From Powellomyces hirtus (taxonomy: Eukaryota; Chytridiomycota; Chytridiomycetes; Spizellomycetales; Powellomycetaceae): a stretch of DNA of 64,000 nucleotides. Below are positions 53,433-64,000 of the stretch, piece by piece. Under the pieces are notes generated by a model. The model was not told the DNA's origin and ran no database searches. It was given only the letters and a program-made list of their open reading frames with translations. Positions within the stretch are counted from its first letter, which is position 1; each line of letters opens with the position of its first letter. The DNA lies in the NCBI GenBank assembly GCA_025526995.1, contig JAHLKG010000002.1, forward strand, positions 186,001 through 250,000, in the 5' to 3' direction. The position numbers were made by a program, and so were the translations under genes.

Positions 53433-56386
53433 TCAGGCGGTGACACGGTCATAAAACAGCATGTATGCATGATCTCCGCCGTGCCCCAGTACATCGCCTT
53501 CGAAATCTCTGACCAATTCCACGCTGGCGTCTGACAACCGGTACCATCTGCTTCCATCCAGATTCGATATACCGCTGAAGGAAGATGATGCTGATTCCGA
53601 AAATGACGCTAGTGAGGGAGGTGCAAACGGCGAGTTTCCGCCAGTCTTTTGCTCTTCCAGTTGCCGCTCTTTTGTAGGATGCATGCGGCGATATGTTACA
53701 AAGTGGCCTGATTCGTGACTACCGTAATGAATGACTACTGCCGCCAGACGGTAAAGGTAGGGGTATGGAATAGGGGTCATCGAGTTTGAAAATGACGGTG
53801 ACGACTGAGTGCTCATGGTTTTCCCGTTCACTGTTGATGCCGCCGGATCGCACTGGATTGCGTTAGCGAGGTCCGGCAGTTGGTCGTCTCCAGCATTGAT
53901 TGTCAAGCCTTTGTTGTGGGTATCACTTGTGTGTTCCGCGTGTTCTCCATCTTCGGCCTCCAATCCCTTCTCAGAGTTTCTTTCCGTTACTGTTGATGCA
54001 TTCAGTTCCACGCCGTTCTTGCTTGGTGACGCTGCAGATGGATCAGTGGCGACCCCGTTAATTGTTGTAAGACTGCCGTAGTGGGATGTGGAGCCACGCG
54101 ACTTCTTCCCCTTTTTCGCCGGTCGTGGTTTCTTTGAAATAGCAAACTGTTCGTTTGGAGTGACCGACTTCCTTGACTGTGACGATGGCTCCGTAGTCGC
54201 AGTCGCACCCAGTTCCTCCAAGCGCTGTGTGGTCTCAGTAGAAGGTGCTTTGCCGGTACTTGTCTCGTCTTTGTTACGAACGCTCATAGGTACCTCTTCA
54301 GAAGAGTTTCCTTTCTTCGAGATCTGAGTAGCGATAGTACTCGTTGCCGCCATAAATATTGGGAAGGGTCCCATACTAGCCGACGAGCATTGTCTGCCCT
54401 TCCAAATGTTATTAGAATTGCCATGTGGAGCAAAGGATCTCCCTTGCCCTTTCTGAACGCCGATCCCGAGGTACGTTCCATTGTCATCGACGGTGCAGTA
54501 AGGTCCAAGATCAAGAAATTCTTTGATGACGACTCGAGCATTGTTCTTCAACAATGCTCCAGAGGGGTGGTATACGGACCGTTGCAGGTGGAGGCACAGG
54601 CTTGGTGGTGCATTTGCTATCATGACTCGCCTCTGCGAAATAGGCGAAGCAATCTTGACACGTTTGAGAGACTCAGGCTACGAAAAACAAGTCAGGAACA
54701 ACTCGGGGAGACCCTCAAGTATAACAACCCGTAGAAGACCCTTACAAATTCCGCGTGGACATCGACAGCAATCGCACGCTTGAGAAATTCACGGTTTTCT
54801 TCCAATTGATCAAGCTTTTGTCTCTCCCGCTCAAGATCTCGCTCGAGAGACGAAGCCTTGCGTTGCGCCGCCAAGAGATCTGTTTCTAGGGGACTATTGA
54901 CCTCCTCCAAATGTTTTTGCCTTCGTGCCATTTTCCGCCGGCGGACGGAGACCCCATTGATAATCTCTATTTGAAAACCAATATCGCTCTCCAATTTCTT
55001 GAGCGTGGCATTAAGAGAGCATTTGTCGCATATGTAGTCGTGGATGTTCTCAGGGGCCACGTATGCATTCAAAAGCTGCTCCAGGGCCCATTGTCTTCGC
55101 TATTTCAATGTGCAGAATGCTATCATTAAAAGGATTGGTGCTTGCAGCTGATCATAATGGTTCCTTACCCCAGTAGGCACAGCCAAAGATAGTATGTCAA
55201 ACGTTTCATGTCGCATTCCGGACTGGTTAGAACTTCGTCAGCTTACATCTTCTAAGGGCGTCACGGAGCAGCATTTTACTCACTGAATACCGGCAGGTTT
55301 TGCACGTAATTGCACTAGCTGACAGTCCGGTCAAGGGATTTCTGATCCACGCAGGCGGGGCTCTCTCGAGCCTTTTCCCATTGTATATGATGCCTTTCAC
55401 TGCGTTTCTGTCACAGCTTGAATTCCTAGCGTCTAGTAATGACAACGGGCGGACCGTTTTCGCTTCTTCTGCTGAGATGGTACTGGACACCAGTAAAAGG
55501 AGTTCATGCGCATCCTGGAATTTTGAAAGTCAGCACTTGTCTCTCCCCAAAAGCATATTCCGGGATAGACAATACAGTAGTGGATAAACACGCACCTGCT
55601 GATCATAGCAAAGCAACCGTCTATTCGAAGGATTCGTCGCGCTTAATGCCGCCATCAAATCGGTTGGCCGCAAAGACACGTGAGACGTGGAGAGTTCATT
55701 CAAAGCTGCTCGATTCCAATGCACAAAATGGAAAGCTTAGCACATGGTTTTCACCAGTAATGAAAACTGTCACCAAGCAGTACCGGATGTGAGTCGGCAC
55801 ATCGCCAGAGTCACATGAAGATCGTCTGGCCTCCGCTGCCGTGATGCTCTCAGACAGCGTTCTACAAGATAAGCACACAACGCCGGTAGTGATGACAGCG
55901 CCTAAGGTAGGGAGTTTAGTCTGCAGGCCGCTTCTGCTTCTCGTTTCGTTAGCCAATACCTGGATTACGGAATTCATAAAGCAGGTGTTGCCTAAGTTTA
56001 GCAAGCCAGGTGGATACATGATGGAATCTGGTTGAGAATAAGTATGGGTGAGAATGCGGTTGTGATCCTCAGGCGTGCGATCCAAAAAACATACCATCTT
56101 CGGCTCTCCACCACTTCCCACCCTTCTTTTCCCACCCAGAGTCATCATCGGTTGAGGAATCAGCGCGACCGCTGCCTTTTCTGCGCTTTTTCTTCAGGGC
56201 CTCAACCAGGGACGCATCAGAACTACCGCGCGAAAGTTTCCATGCCCCAAAGGCAGCAGCGGCGACGACGACGGCTGCTCCGACGTTCAACAAGACCACC
56301 GAGTAAAGGCTGCCCAACGGATTATTTGGACCAAGTAGGTCGAGTTGGTAGTTGGGTAATGAAGGAAAGTATGAAGAGCGTTTCAT
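53433..56386 (-). CDS. Membrane-anchored ubiquitin-specific protease (USP30/Ubp1-like)
   Basis: Translation starts at ATG 56384-56386 (MKRSSYFPSLPNYQLDLLGP). Residues of about 20-45 form a membrane anchor (SVVLLNVGAAVVVAAAAFGA), followed by a basic, charged stretch. The Cys box GLLNLGNTCFMNSVIQVLA carries the catalytic Cys (about 56010). Middle exons hold TCKTCRYS and CDKC pairs, possibly the USP zinc ribbon, and a long coiled-coil (KMARRQKHLEEVNSPLETDL onward). The last exon has the His box HYGSHESGHFVTYRR, then YRLSDASVELV and a terminal HAYMLFYDRV. A Ser/Thr-rich disordered insert of about 200 residues (54350-53780) interrupts the catalytic domain. The anchor-then-Cys-box order resembles outer-membrane USP30 and ER Ubp1; which membrane it uses is open. 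Intron borders in the middle are approximate. Confidence 0.87.
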
Positions 56387-57036
56387 TTTGAGGAGTGATA
56401 AGGAGATGTTGCCGATGTGATTCACAGGACGTTGTTGAGTCGCAATTGAGTGTCAGATAAATAGTGATGTATGTATGAAGGGAGAGCGGGATTTGGAAAC
56501 AGAGAAAAAGAGAAGTTCAAGATGAACTAAATGCGGCAGAGTCAGAAAATCAAGCCAACTGTGGTCCACCATATTCCGTGCACGACCAAAACGCCATTTT
56601 CCCTCAATGCTGTGAAGCGGAAACAACCGCCCACACAGAAGGCAGCACCCGGAAAGATCTTTTTTGCATTCTCCCTTCCCTCCCAATGCAAAAACATACC
56701 GCGGAGAGCGTGTGATAATTTTGGTCGCAATGGGCATTGTGCGAGCCTTCACACACGCCAAAGGACCGAACCACCAACAGCGCCGCTGAACCAGACAGTG
56801 CCGACGGCTTCTAGTTTTGCTTTCGTGACTGGTATGAAACAATAGACATACAGCCCGAAGCCAATGAGTGATCAACACGAAGCTAAAGATTGAGTTGCTC
56901 GATTGACGAGTGAGACATTTCTTTGAACATCACGTCAACGAATGACAAGCCACGCGCGCGCCACAAATGGTCCCCAAGACAGCCGACACCGTCAGGCTCT
57001 GACGTGTATATTGACTCCACAGCAGCCACAAGAAAG
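56387..57036. other. Divergent promoter region, USP / HtrA
   Basis: This 650-base gap lies between head-to-head genes. Open frames on both strands lack motifs and ATG starts in context. Confidence 0.4.
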
Positions 57037-58586
57037 ATGTTGAGAGGACTTTGCGCTAGACAGCGGTTATTGGGTCTTCTGAACCGAGGTGGCGAGCGCT
57101 GTCAAGCAGGTTATTCGCAGTGTCGTCCGCCACGATGGGCTCCAACCGTGACATTGCGAACACGCACACAACCGAGGCGCCCTGTAAAAGACAACAGGGC
57201 AAACCTCAACTGGCAAGTTTTGGGATTGGTCTCTTTAGTATCACTTCTTGTGAGCTTCAGAGTCGGACAAGTTTCTGCTTGGGGTAACTGGGGTGACGAT
57301 GCACCTAAAGTTGTCATCCGGGCAAGCGCAACACGCGACGAGGACGACCACGAAGAGGGCACAGTGAAGCAGCGTATAAGAGCACTCGCTAAGAAAACTC
57401 ATATCGGCTGCAATCACTCGTTTATTGCGGATGCTGTGGAGAAGGCCATGGGAGCGGTGGTAAACATTTCCGTTGAGACTGGTAGGTGCTGGGAACTACA
57501 TCGAGCCTCTGAAGAGTTACGACCGTGACAGCTGGGCGCTTTTAGAAACTTCCACCTTGCTAAAGAAAAAGAGTCTTGTTTCTTCTGGCTCCGGATTCTT
57601 TATCGACGAGAATGGCTCCATTCTGACAAACGCTGTTAGTATGAAAGGGCTTTGACGTACAATTGAACCGATGTATTGAAATTCTCCATGTCCTGTAGCA
57701 TGTGGTGACAGACATGGCACCTGGTAGTATCTTGACGGTAACAACTACGGATGGGGCACATCACGAAGGATTCATACACAGTTTGGACACGCTCAGCGAC
57801 CTTGCGGTCGTTAGGATTAAGCCACGGTCGAAGGGCGAAGGCGGATGGCCTGTGTTGAAAATGAGCACGAACATCAACTTACGCAGCGGAGACTGGGTTG
57901 TTGCCATCGGCTCGCCGTTCGGACTACACAACACTGTTACAGCCGGCGTTGTATCCTCCGGTCGGCGGAGAAACGAGGAGCTTGGGACCGGAAGCAGCAC
58001 CGCTGATGTACGTGTCGAATACATTCAGACCGATTGCGTGGTTCACGAAGGGAGCTCCGGGGGTCCTCTCCTCAACCTGGACGGTGAGGTGGTGGGAATC
58101 AATACCACACGCGCCGATAGCGAAGGCATCAGTTTCGCGATTCGTGCCGACAACGCCATGGACCTCGTTCATCAGCTACATACCCAAGGGCGCGTGGTGC
58201 GTCCATGGCTTGGGTGTCGCATGGTCTCCCTCACATCGCAGGTTCGCCAGCAAATCCACGAACAAGGCCCATTGACTATGTTCATTCCGCCTACTAATAC
58301 AACGGGAGGTGTCATTGTCACATCGGTCTTCCCCGGATCTCCTTGCGACAAAGCCGGCATAATCCCTGGGGATGTCATCGTCGCGGTCAACGGTAGTTCG
58401 GTGCGTAGTACTCGCGAAGTTTTCACACGAATGGGCTTGAAGATCCATGAGCCAGTCACATTCACTGTCAAACGAGGTATTGCTCTTGACATGGACTATG
58501 ACGGCCGCTCTCACAGATGGGAAACTCAGGAGTTAGACATTCGCGTCACTCCAGATGAGTTTGATGTACAAATACATAAGGATTAA
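57037..58586 (+). CDS. HtrA-family serine protease, mitochondrial (HtrA2/Omi-like)
   Basis: I start at ATG 57037 (MLRGLCARQRLLGLLNRGGE), a basic presequence, followed by a membrane helix (VLGLVSLVSLLVSFRVGQVS). This is the layout of HtrA2/Omi, which faces the intermembrane space. Three exons are joined by introns near 57483-57531 and 57634-57700. The trypsin-like domain has the triad: His in TNAHVVTD (across the second intron), Asp in LDTLSDLAVVRI, and Ser in HEGSSGGPLLNLDGEVVG. The family norm before the Ser is NPGNSGGP; here it is HEGSSGGP, a conservative change next to the nucleophile. One C-terminal PDZ domain is present (GGVIVTSVFPGSPCDKAGI, GDVIVAVNGSSVRS). A role in mitochondrial protein quality control is inferred from family. 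Confidence 0.92.
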
Positions 58587-58626
58587 CAGCAATGCATTTT
58601 TGTCGTGGTTGGCCAATACGAATGTA

Positions 58627-60025
58627 TCAAACAATTTCCAATGGATCTTTGTCAACGGTGCTGCAAACAACCGTTGCATCTTTATCACTTTCGCGTAGCA
58701 ATGACTGCAATCGTGGCTGCAAAACAGCAGCAAGAAACCCTCGTTCTGTGAGGTTGCAACAACCAGATCATCTAGGTTAGCGCCCGCAGCCGATGGGAGA
58801 GCGCAACGTCTGTGTATGGTTGTACCTGTGTTTGTATGCTCGCATAGCACGACACTACAAAATTTGGAAGCGTCAAACATGAGCTATTCTGACTTTTGAG
58901 ACCGCTCCATGTCAACTTACCTGGTTTTGTTAGCAATAGAGGCCAGAACCTCGTGATGCGACATTTCCCCTAAGGTACAGATTGCATGCGTCAGTCTAGA
59001 TACCAAAGAATAATCCTTGATGGGTACTACATACCGGTGAAATACACGTCAGCTTTGGTATCGGAAAGTACAGAAGATCCAGAGCCAGGGCACATAGCAA
59101 TCGTGCTAATCGTAGCGTCAAGACCATGTTCAGGTGCCCTTGCTAGGCGTACTGCGATGAACAGACAAAACCGAGAACCGTCAACTGCCTGCACATGTCA
59201 ATGATAATGAGCAGGTGCATCATACCGTGTTTGAGCCCAAGGTGCTTCTTGATACGCTCGACAAGCTCCGTCAACGAGATTGGCTGCGACAAGGTGTGGA
59301 TCCGACCGGAGCCGCTTCCTTCATGTCCTTGAGAGGCAGCAGCGATAAGAAGAACGACAATGGTTCGCGGAGAAGTTTGTGGTACCTTCCGGAGGGTTGT
59401 CGATCTTGTTGATGACTGAAGTTACGCCTTCACCAAGACCGCTAGCGAGCCAGTCCGTGATGCCCGACGTGCAGTTGTCAAGGGAGGTGTGCGGCGAGAA
59501 GACTGACACGCCCGACGCCGCGCATCGTAGCGCTATGGCTTGCTTATCATCGCTTAGTGTGAGTCGCTTGATGGATCGGAATAACGGTGGGTGGTAACTG
59601 GAGTGATAAGGGTCAGCCGACCACCAGCAAAGCATAGAGCTGAGCGAGCACAAAGCTCGATGCCTCCGCTCTACTCACGAGACGATGACTCCGATCTTTG
59701 GGTCCCTCAAAGCTTCCTCCAAAACAGGCTTTTGCGCATATTTTAGTCTTGCATTTCCAAGAGAAATTCTCTGGCAGGTCCTTTCCAACTCACCTGCGTC
59801 AGATCAATGGTCAAGAACACCGAGTTTCCCTGCCTTGGAAATGGAGCCTCCACCAGAAGACCGACCTTCACGGTGCGCAGGGAAAAGAATGAGTGGGTTC
59901 TAGTGCGAAAGAATACACGTGCGTTTGAAGTCGGCTCATGGCTTTACATTGTCCCAGGCTGCTTCCGCCAACTTTAGCGGGGCAATCTTTTCCATGCATT
60001 TTGTAACGTTTCGCAGCAGAGCCAT
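58627..60025 (-). CDS. NIF3-like protein (GTP cyclohydrolase I type 2 / Ngg1-interacting factor 3 family)
   Basis: The gene starts at ATG 60023-60025 (MALLRNVTKCMEKIAPLKLA, then AEAAWDNV joined to GLLVEAPFPRQGNSVFLTID). Later exons encode LEEALRDPKIGVIVS, YHPPLFRSIKRLTLSDDKQA with the metal-binding His, VFSPHTSLDNCTSGITDWLA, and the C-terminal YFTGEMSHHEVLASIANKTS with LCEHTNTERGFLAAVLQ. It ends at 58627. These are the conserved dinuclear-metal motifs of NIF3/DUF34 proteins. The molecular role of eukaryotic NIF3 is still unclear (metal binding, proposed metallochaperone or hydrolase). About six exons; borders are approximate in the middle. Confidence 0.88.
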
Positions 60026-60524
60026 CTTGTTTAACGTACGGAGGCGTATGACGGTCGGCGTGTCCGGGGTAGATGCAAATGGGAAGACAGACCAGACAAG
60101 TGTGGCTTGCACCCTTGGACTGGTTACACATACAACAAGCACTTTTGGTCCGAAAAGACAATGACTTTGCGTGCGCGAGCTTGTCTGCGGCCAAAGTCAG
60201 GGAATCTACTCAAGAAACTGCTCGCGCAATTGATGTCAACCTACAGTACGTTGCACTCTGAGCGGACTGAGGGATGTTGGCTAATGTGGTCTCCACCATA
60301 TCAGAGAGGCCTGTAACACACTGAGCTTTCCGCCTGCTCTATCTATATTAGGACTTCAGGATGTCCCGCACGTACTGGGCATGTGGGTATACTTGTGATT
60401 TTCCAGTATGCATCAAACGATGAAAGTCAAAAAGACTGCCAAATGCCATTCTGGTCACTTTCAACTACTCCGTCAATTCCAATGTGTGCGGATTTTTTTC
60501 TAAGCTCCGAACACAGGCAGCACA
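60026..60524. other. Divergent promoter region, NIF3-like / kinase
   Basis: This 499-base gap lies between head-to-head genes. No gene was seen; the plus-strand open stretch at 60383-60694 overlaps the kinase in another frame. Confidence 0.4.
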
Positions 60525-61688
60525 ATGACGCGCTCAATTCTCAATTCTCAACCTCTCTTGGAGAATTCAGCAATGTCGACTGCAACGCCCGCGACAAGGC
60601 AGCAAAAAGTTTTACAGTTCCTTCCGCCTCGTACCAAGATCCGCTCGATTCAGGAATGTGCAAGTCTGTGGGCTGGCTATGGTTCCATCTCTAGAGTCTA
60701 CATTATCCCTGCTTCGCCCACACAGCCGTCCAGCTACATCTTGAAGGAAATATCAGTGAACCAGGAGCGTGGCGACAGGGATGTAGGGCATACCCGGAAA
60801 CTTCTATCTTACCAGGTCGAAAGCACCTTTTACAAGGACCAACGATTCGCGCAAAGCCTCCTGCGTGATGCGCCGGGGGTTAGCATACCTTGTCCGTTGG
60901 GCGTCGTTGTAGAAAATTCCGAAGCAAGCAGTATATTTTCTCTGACGATCGCAATGTCGGATCTGACACATGAATTCCCATTGAGCCGTAGCGATCTTGA
61001 CTTTCTGCATGCGACAGCTGCCCTCCGTTGGCTAGCAGGATTTCATGCGCATTTTTGGGGCTCGGAAGAGACTCAGGGCGACGAAACCGATGGACAACCA
61101 ATTTCTGGTTCGGGTCTCTGGAAAGAAGGAAACTATTGGCACCTCTCTACTCGCACGGAAGAGTTTGAGAGCATTGGGAACAGTCGCAAGTGGGCCAGTG
61201 TCAAAAGTGTCGCACCCGCGATTGCCGACTGGTTAAGAGCGAAGTCAAATATCCCGGGGGTCAACACTGGGTCACGACGCTTTCGAACTGTACTGCATGG
61301 TGATCCAAAGGCCGAAAACATTCTCTTCCGGCGGGCCTCTGCAGACCCGAGCCAACCGCCCCCATGCGCATTCTATGACTTTCAGTACGTTGGTTATGGC
61401 TATGGTGCAGTAGATGTGGCATATTTGATGGCAACCAGCGTCAACGCTGGCGTGATTGCAAAGCAGGAAGACGATTTGATTAAAGTATATCATGATGAGC
61501 TCATCATGCGATTATCGAAAAGAAGCGTCGCTACGGACGCGCAAGAGTACACTTTGGATATTCTAAAGATTCATCTTGGCTTGGCTCTGGTCGATTGGGT
61601 TCGTTTCATGGCTGGCTGGGGCATGTGGGGCAACGTAAGATGGGTCGAGGAGAAGGCGAAGGAAACTTTATCCTTGTTGAAATTGTGA
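60525..61688 (+). CDS. EcKL/CHK-like small-molecule kinase (aminoglycoside phosphotransferase fold)
   Basis: A single open frame has 387 codons. The catalytic loop VLHGDPKAENILF (Brenner motif HGDxxxxN) and the metal motif CAFYDFQYVGYGYGAVDVAY (Asp of the DFQ triplet) are typical of ecdysteroid-kinase-like/CHK proteins. The N-lobe has YILKEISVNQERGD with the likely ATP-binding Lys, and ESTFYKDQRFAQSLL. The segment GLWKEGNYWHLSTRTEEFES is the usual linker before the catalytic loop. Relatives phosphorylate small alcohols or steroids; the substrate is not readable. The first ATG (60525) and a second (60573, MSTATPATRQ) are both possible starts. Confidence 0.88.
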   Translation: MTRSILNSQPLLENSAMSTATPATRQQKVLQFLPPRTKIRSIQECASLWAGYGSISRVYIIPASPTQPSSYILKEISVNQERGDRDVGHTRKLLSYQVESTFYKDQRFAQSLLRDAPGVSIPCPLGVVVENSEASSIFSLTIAMSDLTHEFPLSRSDLDFLHATAALRWLAGFHAHFWGSEETQGDETDGQPISGSGLWKEGNYWHLSTRTEEFESIGNSRKWASVKSVAPAIADWLRAKSNIPGVNTGSRRFRTVLHGDPKAENILFRRASADPSQPPPCAFYDFQYVGYGYGAVDVAYLMATSVNAGVIAKQEDDLIKVYHDELIMRLSKRSVATDAQEYTLDILKIHLGLALVDWVRFMAGWGMWGNVRWVEEKAKETLSLLKL

Positions 61689-62269
61689 TGTCTACAGTAC
61701 TTTGTATATTCCAATCATTTTCTTGAACGATGAGACGATTGCGGCAACTTGAACGTCCCTCTCCCCCCCCCCCCCCCCCCCCCTCAGCTCAGCATAATAT
61801 GCTTCAGACTTGCCTATGCCTTATGCCTGCCTTCTAATGAATGAGAGTCATTTCAATGCAAATAAAAATGATAGTAGTCTCAATCGGATGGTGAAGTAAT
61901 ACAGTATCTATACTAAGGGTTGATAAGCGAGATCAGCATCAAAAGGTCAAGTTGATAAAATTTGGGTAGTCCACTACCCTGTGTGAATCATTGAATGGAA
62001 AAGATCAGTGGATAATGTTTCTAGTCCGTTATCACGTGAGTGTACAGTAGTTTTGTCCCTGAACCACAAGTAGAGCGCGGTGGCAAAAAGACCGATATGA
62101 GTCATCGCACAGCAGCTCACTATCCAACGAAACCAAACCCGAAAATCTATAAACCCTGATCCGTCAAACAACCCAAACGCACAGAGGCGCCAAAACGAGC
62201 GGGCACTTTCTATCTGTACATTTTCTGCAACTTCTACAATCGTCACAACGCGTAAAAAAATTGCTCAAG
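61689..62269. other. Gap with poly-C tract and UBC12 promoter
   Basis: This contains the 21-base C run at 61763-61783 and a minus-strand open frame at 61974-62246 that lacks an upstream ATG in context. No gene is called. Confidence 0.45.
61763..61783. repeat. C homopolymer, 21 bases
   Basis: An unin­terrupted C run lies shortly after the kinase gene. It is the second long poly-C tract in the window. Confidence 0.85.
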
Positions 62270-63129
62270 ATGTTGAACATTATGTCTCTGAAGAAAAAGA
62301 AGGTCGAAGGGGAAGGCAATGGGCCGAAGCGACCGAAAACAACGGCCGCACAGATCAGGCTTCAGAAAGGTGGGTTAAAGCTAGGCGCTTTGCGGGAAAT
62401 TGGAAGTTTGTATACTGATACTTCTGAAATGGATCTCAAGATCTGGGTGACATGGACAAGCTGCCCGGAACTATGCACCTAAGCTTCCCTGACGCCAATG
62501 ACGTTTTCAACTTTGAGCTGACGATCCGCCCAGATGAAGGTAATTTGCGACACCGTTTTCGATGCGGGGAATATATCGAAATGTTGCCCTGTGGGCTACG
62601 AGTCTGATCAATGTTCTCTTGTTGCAGGATTTTACTTTGGTGGCACCTTCCGATTCACTTTCAGAGTAAACAGCAACTACCCGCATGAGCCACCAAAGGT
62701 TCTGTGCACACAGAAGGTGCGATATATACTGCTTTCGATACTATTTTGTCGCTGCCTCATGAAGCTTTACTGACAGAAATCTTACCTTCTCTTCTTTCAG
62801 ATCTACCACCCAAACATCGATCTCGATGGAAACGTGTGTCTGAACATCCTCCGTGAGGACTGGAAACCGGTACTGAACATTAACTCGATCTTGGTTGGTT
62901 TGCAATACCTGTTCTTGGAGCCGAATGCGGACGATCCGCTCAACAAAGGTATGGAAGATGACAGGGAACACACCTCACCTAGATTGGCTTGCTCACGGAT
63001 CTCTCTACCATACCTGCAGATGCCGCAGAGGTACTTCGATCCAATCGGAGACTATTCGAACAAAACGTGACCAGATCTATGCGGGGTGGGAGCGTAGACG
63101 GCGTGACATTTGCTGATGTCATGCGGTAA
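62270..63129 (+). CDS. UBC12: NEDD8-conjugating enzyme E2 (Ubc12/UBE2M)
   Basis: Five exons start at ATG 62270 ([20 protein letters not shown]) and end at TAA 63127-63129. The N-terminal tail is basic, as needed to dock on the E1 subunit Uba3. After the first intron the sequence reads [41 protein letters not shown] and [13 protein letters not shown]. The active-site exon has [20 protein letters not shown] with the catalytic Cys, then [20 protein letters not shown]. The last exon ends [20 protein letters not shown]. Every segment matches UBE2M. It acts with Ula1-Uba3 to place NEDD8/Rub1 on cullins. Ula1 is at 35994-38322 here. Confidence 0.96.
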
Positions 63130-63236
63130 TATTATTATCTCTGTTCCTTTCCTGTGACTACTGATAAGGGGACATCCTTGCTATTTGTACAAATTGAATT
63201 TATAATTACAAAGATAGTGCTTACAGAAACGGCCCA

Positions 63237-64000
63237 TCAGTTGTTGTTACTGGAGGGTGCGGCGCATATCATCTGCATCATTCCCCATAGTTTCCGAGAG
63301 ATCCACGAACCGCCCTCCCTTCCTGCCTCATTGCGATCGCCCCAGTAATGTGGTCTTTCATGAGATGGCGAATGAACATCGATGTCCGATTCTTGCATCA
63401 CGACAATGTCGTGGTCATCATGTTCGTCGTCAAAGGAGAGTTGCTTGTAGACCACAGGTCCCGCTTGTGGTATATAGGACGCTGAGCGACTCGGCCGAGG
63501 AGATCCAGGATTTGATGATGTCTTGGATGGTTGGTGCTCAGCCGCCGGGGCTACTGTAGAAGAACTGCCTATTCCATCTTCGCCACTGTGTCGGCCTTCG
63601 TCCGTACTGCTCTTATGCCGTTCCACCACTGCCGGAGGAACCGCCTCGTCTGTACTCCGTTTGTTCAGGTTATCCCCTGATTTCCCACTAAAATATCCTA
63701 CCCCCTTCATTTGCAAACTCTCCCCTTCCCAAGGTTCATCATAGTTTGGAATGTTCTCCTCTCCAACGTCCCCCGCCCCTGATGAAAAGTCGGCCGTCAC
63801 TCCAAGGTCATCCGGGTTGAGGAGCTTCGTTGCCGAGAGACCACGGAGCTCCATTGGCTGCCGAGGCCTCGTTGGTTGTGCTTCCATGCCGCGAGAGCTT
63901 TGCTTGTGCTTAGGTACGTGTTTGTCGATGGGCAGATAGCTTGGTCCAACTATTCTTTCTGATATTGAGGTAACAACAATAAGTGGTTGGCCAAGGCGGG
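63237..64000 (-). CDS. Partial uncharacterised protein, truncated by the window edge
   Basis: The minus-strand frame is open from the right edge of the window to a stop at 63237. There is an internal ATG at 63885-63887, but the frame continues upstream with natural-looking sequence (RLGQPLIVVTSISERIVGPS, YLPIDKHVPKHKQSSRG), so the true start probably lies beyond 64000. The visible 250 residues are acidic, Ser/Pro-rich and probably disordered, ending RKLWGMMQMICAAPSSNNN. No family was recognised. Confidence 0.55.
   Translation of the reverse strand, partial: RLGQPLIVVTSISERIVGPSYLPIDKHVPKHKQSSRGMEAQPTRPRQPMELRGLSATKLLNPDDLGVTADFSSGAGDVGEENIPNYDEPWEGESLQMKGVGYFSGKSGDNLNKRSTDEAVPPAVVERHKSSTDEGRHSGEDGIGSSSTVAPAAEHQPSKTSSNPGSPRPSRSASYIPQAGPVVYKQLSFDDEHDDHDIVVMQESDIDVHSPSHERPHYWGDRNEAGREGGSWISRKLWGMMQMICAAPSSNNN

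Noticed and set aside
61974..62246. Small minus-strand membrane protein
   Set aside because: The frame opens on GTG with no ATG in good context and overlaps the UBC12 promoter.

Overview
This is a stretch of eukaryotic nuclear DNA, most likely from a fungus. Nearly every gene is split by short introns (about 50-110 bases) with GTRNGT-like donors, CTAAC/CTGAC-like branch sites close to the acceptor, and TAG or CAG acceptors. Genes are packed tightly on both strands, often head to head. The gene set is fungal: a self-sufficient CYP505-type P450-reductase, a Hob1/Rvs167-type BAR-SH3 protein, a Voa1-like V-ATPase assembly factor, and one HTS1 gene that appears to serve both cytosol and mitochondria. 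An enkurin-domain (ciliary) protein and PUS10, which yeasts lack, point to an early-diverging flagellated (chytrid-like) fungus. I did not identify the species.

Layout. 0.5-9 kb: mitochondrial insertase OXA1, a PPR protein, an atypical Rab GTPase, an unknown four-exon gene and the Voa1-like protein. 8.8-21 kb: PUS10, a disordered basic protein, the enkurin-domain protein, a CLN7/MFSD8-like transporter, a Vps62-family protein and the Rab geranylgeranyltransferase alpha subunit. 21-32 kb: mitochondrial helicase SUV3, the BAR-SH3 protein, an unknown six-exon gene, a 1.3-kb gene-poor stretch with a poly-C tract, then the P450-reductase fusion. 32-40 kb: TFIIIB subunit Bdp1, the NEDD8 E1 subunit Ula1/NAE1 and a TPR-metallo-beta-lactamase fusion. 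40.4-45.8 kb: poorly resolved, with coding-like pieces on both strands. 46-64 kb: ribosomal protein L17 (uL22), histidyl-tRNA synthetase, a GT17 glycosyltransferase, an MFSD1-like transporter, a membrane-anchored USP, a mitochondrial HtrA protease, a NIF3-like protein, an EcKL/CHK-type kinase, the NEDD8 E2 Ubc12, and a partial gene running off the right edge.

How the genes relate. There is no operon or biosynthetic cluster. Themes recur but are scattered: mitochondrial biogenesis and quality control (OXA1, PPR, SUV3, HtrA, possibly the USP), vacuole/lysosome (Voa1-like, Vps62, two lysosome-type MFS carriers), neddylation (Ula1 and Ubc12, about 24 kb apart) and Rab biology (a Rab-like GTPase and the Rab prenyltransferase alpha subunit). 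The most unusual single items are the Rab-like protein with a natural Gln-to-Leu change in switch II and no prenylation cysteine, and the TPR-MBL fusion. I saw no convincing tRNA, rRNA, CRISPR array or intact transposon.
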